NCBI RefSeq assembly: GCF_009727055.1
Contig: NW_024064356.1
Location: 471,924 to 535,923, forward strand
Source of the DNA: Benincasa hispida
Lineage: Eukaryota; Streptophyta; Magnoliopsida; Cucurbitales; Cucurbitaceae
DNA length: 64,000 nucleotides
Reading direction: 5' to 3'
Below the pieces are notes generated by a model. It made no database searches, was not told the DNA's origin, and was given only the letters and a program-made list of their open reading frames with translations. Positions 49,402-61,868 of the stretch are shown one piece after another. A program made the translations under genes and the position numbers. Positions within the stretch are counted from its first letter, which is position 1. The number at the start of each line of letters is the position of its first letter.

Positions 49402-51269
49402 TGTTGGGGTCGATGCTTTAAATCTCGTAGGGTTCTATAGTTTGTAATTATAGTGTACAAACTTCTTATTTATTTAATAAAATATACGATGTTTTATTTC
49501 AATTTTAGTTGCATTAACCATAAACTAATAAACTAAGATCTAAGATTATTTTGTAGCTTAAACATGTATGGGTGAATCATGTTTAAGTGATAACTTAAAT
49601 GGTCTGTAGTAAATGGATAAGGCTCGATACCTTATCCTAGTGACACTACGATTATGACCCACTTCTTAGATGTTACAATCATTGTAAAGTACTACAAATG
49701 ATTTGATCTTGATCACTCATGTGGAGACCTGTGAGCGAGAATATTCTACAAAAGAGTTTTTATAAGACTGGGCCACGAAATATTTAGTCTGATTATATAA
49801 TATCGTTCATAATAGAGACTTACATTTCACCAAGATGACCATTGGTAACATGATCTGAATTCTGAGTGAGTTGTGAATTTCTACCTATGAAGGCAGTCCT
49901 TTTATTTGTATGGGTGAGAATGGCCAGATAGAGACTTAATAAGTTACCATTTTGGGAATTTGTCTAATTGAAGAGTTGAGAACACAACTACATAAGAAGG
50001 AATTCACTCGTTCCTCAACGTCGGGGTAAGTAGATAAATTGCTCCCTTAGAGCTGATTTCGGGGTTTGAACAATATGGCGTCACACCTTTTCCTGGCCCG
50101 AGAGGGGTTTGGTCATAGTTGGACTATGATTTGTTGTTCATTAGAGGGATCGGTGGTACTTAAGGAGTTAGATATAACTACAGGGAAAAAAACAATAAGT
50201 TTTGCCTAGCTGTACTTACGAACATTTTGTGAAGGGTCATCGTACTGTTAACTGGTTATATCCAATGGACACAAAAATATATCTGTAGTATGAAAAGTGC
50301 AGCTGGTGGTATTCAGTGGTGTGCCTGACAGTTAACGGATGGTGAGTAATTAATTAAAGAAGTTTAATTAATTGTTCACATACTGTTGGAGCTTCAAGCT
50401 ACAAGTTCATGAGGTCCCTCGGTAGCTCAACGAAAATTAAAAAGAATAAGTTTTTGGATTAATTTGAATTGTTCAAATTAATTAAGGGAATTAAATATAT
50501 ATGATGTAATTAATTTAGTTTTAATTATATATGATATAATTACTATAATGTATATGATACATCATAATATAAAATTTACTCGAGAGGAAATGAATATTTG
50601 AATATAATTGGAATATTAATTATGTGAATTTAATTCATATAATTTAATATAAATGAGATTTATATTAAATGCATTGATGAGAGAATTAAAACTATAGGTT
50701 ATATTGTATATGATGCAATACTAAACTATAAGTTGTATGTTATATATGATATAACATATGGTTATATATATATATTATAGATATATATATATGGTTTATA
50801 TAAATTAAAATTAATTAATTTTAATTTTTAAAAAATTTGATGGGAGGGAAATAACTTTCCTCCCCTATTCTCTCTCAACTACTACGTGTTAGTGGGAACT
50901 TTTTTTTGGAAGTTTCTTCTCTCTTTAATAAAAAATACAGAGACAGAGAAAAGATCTGAATCTTCCTCCTCCTCTCTTGCTTCTAAAATTCTCTCTCTTC
51001 CAAAATAGACAGAGCACACACTCCTCCTAGATTCTCACCTAGAGAATACTGAGTTTCCATCGTGGTGGTATTCGTCGGTTCGAGGGATTCCATTGAAGAA
51101 TTATCTTCAAAGGTATGGGTTTCCAAAGGTTTTTTCCCATTTTCTTCCAAGCATGTTGTTTTTAATTAGATTCATAATTCTGTATGATTACTGTAAAAAT
51201 ATGATTCTGTAAATTTTGGGTTTGGGTCTGTTCCTGTGTTCTGCTCAAGGACCTTTAATGGTTCCTTCA
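49402..51269 (+). repeat. 3' LTR of Copia A
   Basis: It starts TGTTGGGGTCGATGC directly after GTGGGAGAT and ends GGTTCCTTCA. It matches the 5' LTR in block order, lacks the 180-bp duplication and has an extra TA-rich stretch near 50762-50835. Confidence 0.85.
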
Positions 51270-51480
51270 GTTGAAGGATAGATGGGCAATCTTATGAGGA
51301 AAATTATACTATCCAGTGCAAATCCAATGTCGAATCATCATGGCGTGTTGCCTTCTGCACAATCTTATCAATAGGGAGATGACTAATAGTGAACTGGTCG
51401 AAGATTTGAATGAGTTGGATTTAAGATTTGCTATAACTGGGGGGAGGGGGGGTGATATCAGTTTATATTGAGAGTTCAAA
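51270..51480 (+). pseudogene. Harbinger transposase C-terminal piece
   Basis: The frame opens with KDRWAIL, a shift follows, and then IQCRIIMACCLLHNLINREM, the conserved C-terminal block of plant Harbinger transposases. It continues the frame cut at 39859 by element A. LVEDLNELDLRFAITGG and a run of Gs follow, then decay. Confidence 0.8.
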
Positions 51481-51731
51481 TTAATGGACCCAATAGAGGG
51501 ATGAATTGGCGCAACAGATGTTTACTGAATCGGAGTTGCATAGCGTGTAGTGCCTTTATGCTTTTTTAATTTATTAGAATACTTATTTTATTTTTCGTGT
51601 TGTGAAATAACTTCATTCGGAACTCTCACATTATGTTTACTATATTTTGTACGTCACTTTATCCATTAATTACGTTTCATATTTTTGTTTATTGTCTAAT
51701 TGTATTAAAATGTGTACGTGTATACACTAGA

Positions 51732-52078
51732 ATGTCAAGTTCCTCAAAGGCCCCGAAGCATACATGGACTAAAGAGGAAGAAGCGAAACTGGTCGAGTGC
51801 TTGGTGACGTTGGTCGCATCTGATGGATGGAGATCAGACAATGAGACATTTTGACTTTGATACTTGGTACAACTACAATGTTTGATGGCTGAGAATTTGC
51901 TCGACTGTAATATCCAAGGATCACCGACTATAGATTGTCGAGTCAAATCTCTGAAAAAACTTAACCAAGTGATTGCAGAAATAAGAAGACCAACTTGTAG
52001 TGGATTCAGCTGGAATGAGGAATTCAAATGCATCACTGTAGAGTGGGAGTTATTTGATGGATGGGTGAAGGTGAAATT
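51732..52078 (+). pseudogene. Harbinger Myb/SANT-like ORF, truncated
   Basis: It starts MSSSSKAPKHTWTKEEEAKL and continues VECLVTLVASDGWRSDNETF, the Myb/SANT-like (Myb_DNA-bind_3) domain encoded by the second ORF of plant PIF/Harbinger elements. In the family this protein binds the ends and works with the transposase. Two TGA stops (51852 and 51858) interrupt it, and the reading resumes in frame with NIQGSPTIDCRVKSLKK and CSGFSWNEEFKCI. At 52079 it is cut by the LTR of element C. Confidence 0.85.
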
Positions 52079-53036
52079 TGTTGGGTTGTATGTCTTAAAA
52101 CTCGCAGTTTGTAATGTTAAACATATTTTATTATCAATAAAGATATTATTGACGTTTATTCAATAAAACTGTTATTGAATATGTGAATTGCACTTATAAA
52201 GACTAAATCCAATAAACTAAAGATCCATGCATATTATTTGAATATATGAACTTTATATGGAGACATAAGAGTGGATCAAGTTCAGTAAATAGCCAAAATG
52301 ATTTGTAGTATACAAATAAGGCTGGGTACCTTATTTATATGATATAATTGATATAATATATTTGATACATTATTGTTTGATTAGAGGAACTAATATTTGA
52401 ATATGATTCAAATATATTTTCTATGAATAAGATTCATAGTTGTTAAATTTAATATAAATATGATTTATATTAAATGTCATAAAATAGAGAAAAAGAACTA
52501 TGATTTATATATTATATATGATGCAATATTAAAACTGTAGGTTATAAATATAATATGATAAGTTAGTTATCATATTTATTTATAATTATTAATTTGATAA
52601 TTAACCATTCTTTTCTCAAACCATCCCTTAGTGGGAAGTTTTTTTAGTTTTTATGGAAAACTTGGATATATGAAATATGATTTCATTATTCCAAAAAAAA
52701 AAAAAGGGTTACTCGATAGAGTTTTAATAGACGATAGACTTTGAGAGACTATACGATAGCTTCATCGCCTACATGACCAAGAGACTTGTCTATGCGATAG
52801 ACTTGGTCGTTTACACGACAACCTTGTTCCCTTCCTTGATCGTCTTCCTCCTCCAAACTCCAAACTTCCCCTCTAACCAAAATTAGCCAGAGTCCATCAC
52901 TTTTTTATTCTCACATCGAGAATACGAAGGTCGCCAAGTGGTAGTGTCCTATTTTGGTTCGAGTTTACTCGTTGCTGTTCGAGGAGTGTTCGTGGCTTGT
53001 TCAATGCATTCGTGAACGAGTACGATCGAAGGATTA
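52079..53036 (+). repeat. left LTR of Copia C, with internal and terminal deletions
   Basis: It starts TGTTGGGTTGTATGTC. At about 52333 GGCTGGGTACCTTA jumps to TTTATATGATATAATTG, skipping several hundred bases present in the right LTR. It then matches 60990-61685 up to GAAGGATTA, after which leader sequence follows directly. The LTR end and primer site are missing. Confidence 0.75.
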
Positions 53037-54836
53037 GATATTTAACTAAGCTACCCGATCGTTTACACTCGACACTCGTTGCTCGACGATCAAAGGATTT
53101 GCTACACGATCAAATGATAAGACTTCAAGGTGGGAGGTTCAAGACCCGATTCATCTGTTCGAACCGGTTGACTCGAACTTTTTTAATAGTTTAGAATTTC
53201 TTTTTCGGTTTTGAGATAAGCTATCTCAGTCCATCAACTTTTATTAAATGTGCATGCGATGTATGTCTATATTAGAAGCCATAATGTATGTCATATAGTT
53301 TTAAAACCCACCATAAGGTTTGCATTTTTTCGTGCATCATTTTATATTATAAGAGATAATATATTAGTATGCATGATTAAATTAATTAAAGTATGCTCAT
53401 GCATCATATAATATATACATGCATTAAAGCATATCCATGTATCATTTATATTATAAATGTTATAATATAAGGTTGTATGCTGGCATGGAATGTATGTTTA
53501 GTTCATTACTTTATTATATAAAAGTTATATATTAGTGATGAATGAACATTGCATGAAGCAAGACACCTTAAATTTATTTATAAAAGTTATAAATACCTTA
53601 TGCATGTCTAGCTAGCAATGTGGAATGGTTTTAATTGTTTCATTTTTTTATAAGAGTTATAATTAATGAAATTAGAATTAAAATCAATAATAAAGAGTTG
53701 CATGCACACCTTAGGCTTTAATCATCTTTTAAAAAAATGTTTTAAAATTTGATTGAGATAGACCTATCACATTTCTAATGAGATTAGAAATCTAAGTTTA
53801 ATCCATGAATTCGATTTAATAGGATTAAATTGACTAATAAAATATTAAATATGTAACAAATGTATCTATAAGGGACCTGCTAAGGCTGTTCTGGCTAGGT
53901 TGGGGTACTTAAGTCGATGAAAATGTCGCACCTCTACTTGGAAACCTACTTAGAAAAGTGAATTAGATAGATTTATTACATGCATGCAAATTTGATGAAA
54001 GTCTGTTAAAGTGTTTAATAAGAAAGAATCAAACTTGTTTAATCATCAAAAGCAAGTGTTATTTTTGAGCAAATTAAACAAACCACTTAGTTAAAATCAG
54101 TAGCTGAATTTTCTAAGTCAATGAACCCTAGGTAGAACATTTAGTGGGTGGTAATTGGGGTATATGATACTTCACTTGACTTCTACACGTTTATCCCTAA
54201 AAGTTCACACCGTGAGATCTATCCTCGACCTCGAGGCACATCTAGAGTGTCCTCCTACGGGTGACATTTAGGTAGGTCAATAACAAGGTGAATAGAGATA
54301 ATGTTCATAGTATGTGGGAGTGGGACGTGTGATAACATATCCCTCGATCTCTCTCATTAGGTTGGATAAAGTTTTCATGCATCGTCTCGTGGCACCCTGG
54401 GAGTGTCCACCTAAAGGATGGCAATTTTGCACAACTCTTTATCTGATCTCCAAAAATGGATAGAGTTGCTTTACTCTCTTGTCCTAATCAGGTTTTCCCT
54501 AAGGTTGGCTCATTAGGGCAGACTCTAGGGCCTAAAATGAGAGGTTACACTTACACAAAATTGTTAAGGATGTTAACAAATTCTGGACCGAACAATGGTG
54601 ACTATTAGATTCAGTTATAAAGAGTTGTTTCTGTCTAATGGTTGAGATTGTCTCATTCCAGTGAAAGGGTACTTGATCACCCTATAGTGACTTTTGTCCT
54701 AACTCACTGGAGCATCATTACAAAATAGACGTCATTTAGGGTACACTAGAACTATTTTGCTAAAACTTGATTGGTTTTAAAAGTAGTTTAATGCAAGTAG
54801 ACTTATTAATTTTGTTCATTTTTCAGTAATTTTAAT
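53037..54836 (+). other. leader of Copia C
   Basis: Non-coding. It shares its landmarks with the leader of A (TTCAAGACCCGATTC, ACCTCTACTTGG, TCTCATTCCAGTGAAAGGG). It is the more complete of the two because it lacks an LTR insertion. Confidence 0.7.
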
Positions 54837-55331
54837 ATGGCTATTGCTACTCTATCTTTACTTGTCGCCGATAAACTGACTGGCGAGAATTATGCTAGTT
54901 GGAAAAACACAATTAACATGATACTAATCATCGATAACCTGAGGTTCGTCCCTACGAAGGAGTGTCCGCTTATTCCACCTCCTACCGCCGCTTGAAACGT
55001 TTGATATGTGTATGAGCGTTGAACACGGGCAAACGAAAAAGCCCGAGTGTATATCTTGGCCAACCTTAACGGCGTTTTGGCCAAGAAGCATGAGCCCATA
55101 ATCATTGCACGCGAGATCATGGAGTAGCTGAGAGGAATTTTTGGACAACCATCTGCGCAGTTCAGACACGACGCTCTAAAGTACATCTTTAATTCATGCA
55201 TGAAGGAGGGAATATCTGTTTGGGAACATGTTCTCAATATGATGGTCCACTTTAACGCGACTGAGATAAACAAGTCGAGCATCGATGAAGTCAGTCAGGC
55301 TAACATTATTCTTGAGTCGTTACCAGAAAGT
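54837..55331 (+). pseudogene. gag of Copia C, first part
   Basis: From the ATG at 54837 the frame reads LSLLVADKLTGENYASWKNT and, past stops, RVYILANLNGVLAKKHEP, then RHDALKYIFNSCMKEG. It ends ANIILESLPES where antisense element B begins. At least three stops are present. Confidence 0.8.
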
Positions 55332-57354
55332 TGAAGGATCTCATACCGAGAGTTCCATGCGCGTGTTCAGATCGCTCCGATTTCACAATGACCGAAACAC
55401 AAAAGATATACATTCAACACTAATAGTTATGCACATAAATCTAATTATCGGCATGCTCAGAACACAATAAATAACAGAGAAAGGGTTCATACTAGTTGAA
55501 GACTCTCTTTGAAATTCTGAACCCAAAGTAGTAGATCCCTTCAACAGATCTACTATCACCCGGCGGGTATGTCGGCTGCAACAACACGATCAATACGAAC
55601 ACGAACACTGCGACAGGGAGATACCACCACTAATGAACCCCGGGTGTCCTCGGAGTGAAAACCCAAAGAGTGGGCTTTGGTGAGTTTGGTAGAGGACGGA
55701 GGACAACGAGTCGTGTATACGATAAGCAAGTGGGAGATAATACAACGCTATCGTATAACAAAAGTGCTTATCGTATAGAAGAGTTACACGATCGTGTAGG
55801 AAAGACTGAACGATCGTTTAGTAAAAACGTATACGATCATTTAGAGAAGTCGTGAGGTAAACGGTCGTTTAGACGGAAGAGCTACTATCGTATAGACTTT
55901 TGGGCGATCGTTTCACGACTTCTTTTTGGGTGGTCGAAAATAATGAATTCACCCTCCGAAAAATGAAAACTCTTTTCATTTTTTATCCTGCCGGTTACCA
56001 TAACCAACGCTGCCCACTACCCACGTCCGAACGTGGAAGAATTGGTTAATTATCATATAATTAATCAATTAATTAATTAATAAATATAATCAAATTATAT
56101 TTCCTATAGTTTGATATCACATATCTACTATAGTATTTTCTCCTCTACTTGATATAAATCATATTATATCTAATTTCCTCCAAAATAATGTATCTTATAC
56201 ATTTAGCCAATTATATCATATATAATTGAACTTCCTCTTATCAATTTAAACATTTCAAATTAACCCAAACACTGGTTCTCGACTTTATCCAAGCTACCCA
56301 GGGGACCTAATGAACTTGTGGCTCAAAACTCCAATGGTACGTGAATAGCTGACTAAACTCTTTAGCCACGAGATCCACCATTCGTTAACTGTCAGTGATT
56401 CCACTAAAGACTAACAGCTGAACTCTTCTTACCACATATATATTTCTGTGTCTATTGAATATAACCAATCATGAGTACGTTGATCCTTCACAGATACTCA
56501 TAAGTTCAGCTAGGCCAATTTACCATTTTACCCCTATAGTTACATCTCACTCCTTAAGTACCACTGATTCTTCTAATGAACAATACAATATAGTCCAACT
56601 ATGTGTGAACACCTCTCAGGCCAAGAGAAGGTATGTGGCACCACATCGTTCAAGCCTCGGAATCAACCCTTAAGGGAACCATCTATCTACTTACCCCTAT
56701 AACGGGGAAGGAGTGAATTCCATTTTGTGTAGCTGAGTTCCCAGCTCCCAAATTGGACGAATCCCCAAAATGGTAGGTTTGAATCGGCGACCTGAATACT
56801 TGCACCCATACAAATCAAAGTACCACCCTCAATGGTAGGAGTTCCCAACTCACTCAGGATTGAGGTCCTGTTACCTATGGTCATCGTAGTGAAGTGAAGT
56901 CTCTATCATGAACGGTGTTATATAACGAGATGTTAACACTTTGTGGTCAGGTCTTATACAAACTCGTTGTATAGGACGCCCCTGCTCGCATGTCCGCAAC
57001 ACGAATGATTAGGATCAGAGCATCTGTGACAAGTCACAACATTTGTGACTATTCCACAAAGCGGGCCACGTCCGTAGCGTTACCATGATAAGGTTTCCCT
57101 CCTATTTCCATTTACTACAGACCATTTTGATTATCACTCAAGACATGATCCATTTGTATGTCATCATATACATGCTTGAGTCACATACAGATAACCAGGG
57201 ATTTTATGTTTATTGGTTTGTGGTAAAGCAAATAAAAAAATTAATCGAGCAAAATACAAGATGTGAAGTAAATATCATATATTAACAACACAAGTGTTCG
57301 TACATACTGTTTACAAACTACAGGACACAAGACTTTAGGGCATCAACCCCAACA
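55332..57354 (-). repeat. 3' LTR of Copia B
   Basis: On the - strand it starts TGTTGGGGTTGATGCCC (57354) and ends GAGATCCTTCA (55332). It aligns along its length with the solo LTR at 32222-34321, including the motif array (about 55712-55915 here). Confidence 0.85.
55712..55915. repeat. ATCGTNTAG motif array in the B LTR
   Basis: Eight or nine copies of ATCGTATAG, ATCGTGTAG, ATCGTTTAG and one-base variants occur in about 200 bases, several within CGATCG palindromes. Order and spacing are similar to 32577-32862. Confidence 0.8.
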
Positions 57355-57479
57355 ATCTTCTACTTGTCCTAAAACAAAGTGGAATGTACAAAAACTTAGT
57401 ACAAAACAATAAACTAGGGCATAAAAACCCAGTACAAGAAATCTCCCACTTACCCTAGTCCAGCCGCGGGCTGTAGACC

Positions 57480-58655
57480 CATGCTTCGTAGGTGACCCTC
57501 AAACATTATAGCCGTGAGGGCCTTCTAAACGGGTCAGCAACATTGTGCTCCAAAGCGATTTGTGTGACGATTACGTCCCCTCGATGCACTATTTCGTGGA
57601 TCAGACGATACTTCCGCTCTATGTGTTTGCCGCGCCGGTGACTCCTTGGCTCCCTTGAGTTTGCCACTGCTCCACTATTATCACAATAGAGGGTAATGGG
57701 TCTAAACATATCTGGAACAACTTCTAGGTCTGTCAAGAACTTCCTGAGCCAGATGGCCTCCTTAGCAGCTTCGTAAGTCGTTACGTACTCCGCCTCCATA
57801 GTGGAGTCGACGATGCACCCCTGCTTAGTGCTTCACCACACAACAACTCCTCCGTTAAGAGTAGAGACTGACCCTGATGTGGACTTGCAAGAGTCCTTAT
57901 CAGTCTAAAAGTCAGAATCCATGTATCCTGTAAGGATCAAATCCCTCGAACCATACACGAGTATGTAATCCCTCGTTCTCCGAAGATACTTGAGGATGTT
58001 CTTCACTGCGATCCAGTGACCCTGACCTGGGTTAGACTGATACCTACTGACTATGCCCATAGTGTAGCAGATGTCTGGACGAGTATAGGGCATCGCGTAC
58101 ATCAAACTGCTAACGACATACGCATATGGGACCCGTCGCATATCCTCAACCTCTTTAGGTGTCTTAGGACACATTTCCTTAGACAAAGTGACTTCATGCC
58201 TGAACGACAGTAGATTCCTCTTGGAGTCCTGTATCGAGTACTTGAGCAACATCTTGTCAATGTACTATGCCTGAGACAGTGCTAGCACTTTGTTCTAATG
58301 ATCCCGAAAGATCTATATACCTAAAACAAACTAAGCCTCTCCCAAATATTTCATTTGGAATTGGGTCACTAGCCAATTCTTAACTGCACTCAGTAGACCT
58401 ACATCATTCCCAATGAGTAGGATATCTTCTACATACAACACTAAGAAGACTACTGAAGCGTTGATGATCTTCTTGTAGACACAAGGTTCATCAACGTTTT
58501 GGTCGAAGCCATATGACTTGATCGCAGTATCAAACCGTATGTTCCAAGATCGAAATGCCTGTTTTAGTCCATAAATGGACCGATTTAGTTTGCAAACCAT
58601 TTGCTCTTGACCTTGGGCTATGAATCCTTCGGGTTTCACCATATAAATGGTCTCC
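57480..58655 (-). pseudogene. RT C-terminus and RNase H of Copia B
   Basis: On the - strand the reading starts inside RT at NLEETIYMVKPEGF (58655), then KLNRSIYGLKQAFRSW and LYVDDILLIGND (about 58435). RNase H follows with RPDICYTMGIVSRYQSNP and MEAEYVTTYEAAKEAIWLRK (57799), then LYCDNSGAVANS (about 57685). Frames change near 58330 and 57900. It is the best preserved pol segment of this family in the window, but still broken. Confidence 0.85.
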
Positions 58656-58660
58656 TCAAG

Positions 58661-59660
58661 ATTGCCAGAAATGTTGCCTCATCTTCCAAAAGGTTCCATA
58701 AAGGTTCGACCTCTAGAATTAAGTTTGCACCTTCTACTTCTAGCACCAGAAAGTGAAAGAAGAAGAAGGGTGGTAAAGGGAAGGCGCCTGCTAACCCACA
58801 ACTTGCTGCTCCAAGGGGTAGGCAACTAGTTTTCATTACAACTAGGACGGGCACTGGAAGTGGAACTACCCAAGATATTTGGCTGAGAAGAAGAAGGCCA
58901 AACAAGGTAAATACGATTTACTAGTTTTGGAAACTTATTTAGTGAAGAATGATGATTCTGCCTGATTATTGACTCTGGGCCACTAACCATGTTTGTTCTT
59001 CATTTCAAGGGTAGTTCCTTGTGGCAGCTTAGTGCTAGTGAGATGACGATGTAAGTTGGAATTGAGCACATCGTCTCAACTATAGTAGTGGGAGGTCTCT
59101 GGTTAACTTTACAGAATAGGTTTATCATTCTGAATGATGTATATGTAGTTCTAGAGTTAAAGAGAAACGTAATTTCTGTAAAGTCTTTGCTTGAATGTAA
59201 TTATCAACTCAATTTTTCAGTCAATAAAGGGTTTATTTCAAAAAATGGTGTTGATAGATGTTTAGCTCAACTGGAAAATAATTTGTATGTGTTAAAGTCG
59301 TTAGCTACAAATGCCCTCTATAACATAGAGATGTTTAAAACTGTCGTAACTTAACATAAACGACTTAAAATATCACCAAAAGAAAACGCTCAACTTTGGC
59401 ACCTACATTTAGGGCACATTAATCTCAATAGGATTGAGAGATTGATGAAGAGTGGACTTCTAAACGAGTTAGAAGAAAATTCTTTATCTGTGTACGAGTC
59501 ATGCCTTGAAGGCAAAATGACTAAAAGGCTTTTTATTGGAAAAGATTATAGAGCCAAATAGCTTCTAGAACTAGTGCATTCAGACCTTTGTGGTTCGATG
59601 AATGTGCGAGCCAAAGGAGGCTATGAATATTTAATCACTTTTACTAATGATTATTCAAGG
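58661..59660 (+). pseudogene. gag end, protease and integrase start of Copia C
   Basis: The frame resumes with NVASSSKRFHKGSTS and a KKKKGGKGKAPANPQ stretch, then a zinc-knuckle region too decayed to show its Cys pattern. A protease-like TDSGPLTMFVLH region, altered, lies near 58970. An integrase segment with HLGHINLNRIERL (about 59408) and a YLITFTNDYSR block ends abruptly near 59658. There the sequence jumps to GGTCACCTGCTGAGTATGG, which in A lies just before the 3' LTR. Confidence 0.7.
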
Positions 59661-59816
59661 GTCACCTGCTGAGTATGGGTCTATGGGACAGACTACGACT
59701 GGACTAGGGCAAGTGGGAGATCTTGTACTGGGCATATTATGTCCTAGTTTATTGTTTTGTGTACTTGTAATTTGATTATCTTGTACACCCCACTAGCTTT
59801 AAGACAAGTGGGAGAT

Positions 59817-61868
59817 TATTAGGGTTGATACCCTAAATCTTGTAAAGTTCTGTAGTTTGTAAACACCTGTATGAACAAACATTTTTGTGATTAATAATAT
59901 ATGGTATTTTATTCACTTCTGTCTATGAAATATATGATATTTTAGTTGCATTAACCACAAACCAATAAACTAAGATCCATAGTTATCATTGTAACTTAAA
60001 CATGTATGTGAAGACATACAAGTGGATCATGTTTAAGTGATAACCTAAATTGTTTGTAGTATATGGATAAGGCTGGGTACCTTATCCTAGTGACACTATG
60101 AGTATGATCTGCTTTGTAGGTGTTATAAATGTTGTAAAGTACTACAAATGATCTGATCTTGATCATTCATGTATTAGACATGAGAATAGGGATATTCTAT
60201 ACAAAGGAGTTTATATAAGATTGGACCACGAAATGTTTAGTCTTGGTATATAATGCTGTTCATATTTTACTAGGATGACCATAGGTAACGTGACCTTAAT
60301 CCTAAGTGAGTTGTAAACTCCTGTCTATGAGGGTGGTCCTTTGATTTGTATGGGTGAGAGTGACTAGATCGTCGACTCAACAAGCCTACCATTTTGGGGA
60401 TTCGTCTGATTGGAGAGTTGGGAACTCAGCTACACAAGATGGAATTCACTTCTTCCCCACAGCAGGGTAAGTAGATAAATTGCTCCCTTAAGGGCTGATT
60501 TGGGGTTTTGAACAATGTGACGCCACACCCTCTCTTGGCCCGAGAGGGATTTAGTCATAGTGGGACTATGATATATTGTTCTTTAGAGGGATTAGTGGTA
60601 CTTAAGGAGTTATATGTAACTATAGGGGTAAAACAGTAAATTGGCCTAGTAGTTCTTATGAGCAATTTGTTAAGGGTCATCTTACTGTTGATTGGTTATA
60701 TCCAATGGACACATAAATATATCTGTAATACGAAGAATGCAGATGTCGGTCTTTAATGGAGTGTCCGGCAGTTAACGGATGGTGGATAATGTGATTAAAG
60801 AGTTTAATCAGTTATTCACGTACCGTTTGAGCTTCAAGCTACAAGTCCATAAGGTCCCCTTGGTAGCACAATGGATTTAAGTTGAGAATCAGTTTTTGGG
60901 TTAATTTGAAATGTTCAAATTAATAAGAAGGAATTTGATTATATATGATATAATTAAATTAATTAAATTATATATGATATAATTGATATAATTGATATAA
61001 TGTATTTGATACATTATTGTTTGATTGGAGGAACTAATATTTGAATATGATTCAAATATATTTTCTATGAATAAGATTCATAGTTGTTAAATTTAATATA
61101 AATATGTTTTATATTAAATGTCATGAAATAGAAAAAAAGAACTATGGTTTATATATTGTTTATGATGCAATATTAAAACTATAAGTTATAAATATAATAT
61201 GATAAATTAGTTATCACATTTATTTTTAATTATTAATTATTTGATAATTAACCATTTTTCTCTCAAACCGCCCCTTAGTAAGAAGTTATTTAGTTTTTAT
61301 GGAAAAATTGGATATATGAAATATGATTTCATTATTCCAAAAAAGGGTTACTCGGTAGAGTTTTACTAGACGGTAGACTTTGAGAAACTATACGATAGCC
61401 TCATGGCCTACATGATCGAGAGACTTGTCTATGCGATAAACTTGGTCGTCTACACGATAGCCTTGTTCCATTCCTCAAACGTCTTCCTCCTCCAAACTCC
61501 AAACTTTCCTTCTAACCAAAATTAGCCAGAATCCACCACTCTTGGATTCTCACACCGAGAATACCAAGGTCACCAAGTGGTAGTGTGCTGTTTTGGTTCG
61601 AGTTTACTCGTTGCTGTTTGCTACTGTTCGATGAGAGTTCGTGGCTTGTTCGACGCATTCGTGAATGGGTATGATTGAAGGATTAACTTGAAGAACGGTT
61701 TTTCAAAAGGTATAATCTCTTAACTTTATTTTTATTTCAAAGCATGCTGTAATTTAAGATTTATGAATAATCTGTTCTTGTATGACTGTAAATGTATGCG
61801 TTCAATCACAATGGGATTTGGACGATCCGCTTCCGCTCGAAAGTTCTTTGTCAAATAGAATTCCTTCA
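59817..61868 (+). repeat. right LTR of Copia C
   Basis: It starts TATTAGGGTTGATACCC (a TG to TA change) after AAGTGGGAGAT and ends AATTCCTTCA. It matches the left LTR where that is preserved. It carries inverted CTATACGATAG-type motifs near 61355-61465. Confidence 0.8.

Larger units (their letters stand above)
39860..51269 (+). mobile_element. Copia retrotransposon A (TGTTGGGG family), 11.4 kb, in Harbinger H
   Basis: The LTRs are 39860-41776 and 49402-51269. Between them lie a decayed primer site, a long leader, gag, pol in Copia order and a polypurine tract (AAGTGGGAGAT). The host frame proves the insertion: TTG TTG before the element and AAG GAT AGA TGG after it rejoin the Harbinger reading LLKDRWAIL. 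The flanks GTTGG (39855-39859) and GTTGA (51270-51274) are a 5-bp duplication with one change. A reverse LTR (D) is nested in its leader. Stops throughout gag and pol make it inactive. Confidence 0.9.
34716..52078 (+). mobile_element. PIF/Harbinger transposon H, right end missing
   Basis: The left terminus GTGGCTGTTTGAGCCC follows a TTA target site. Inside are the two ORFs that define PIF/Harbinger elements: a DDE transposase (38144-39211, with a partial duplicate and a C-terminal piece at 51270) and a Myb/SANT-like protein (51732-52078). Copia A (39860-51269) splits the transposase and Copia C starts within the Myb ORF. No right terminus is found: beyond C the sequence belongs to Copia E. 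The true size before insertions was at least 6 kb. Confidence 0.75.
55332..58660 (-). mobile_element. antisense Copia B inserted in gag of C, 5' part deleted
   Basis: On the - strand only the 3' portion is present: the end of RT, RNase H, polypurine tract and 3' LTR (55332-57354). The 5' LTR, gag, protease and integrase are missing. The host gag resumes at about 58660 but lacks about 40 codons compared with A. One deletion therefore probably removed the 5' part of B and neighbouring gag of C. The right junction is approximate. Confidence 0.8.
52079..61868 (+). mobile_element. Copia C (TGTTGGGG family), heavily deleted and possibly hybrid
   Basis: It has a truncated left LTR (52079 to about 53036), a leader, gag interrupted by antisense element B, an integrase fragment, a deletion that removes the rest of integrase, RT and RNase H, a polypurine tract and a full right LTR (59817-61868). 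The left flank is the Harbinger Myb ORF (AAATT) but the right flank is Copia E RNase H (TTACA). The flanks therefore do not form a clear target duplication and do not come from one host sequence. The element may be a recombinant of two insertions. Confidence 0.8.
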
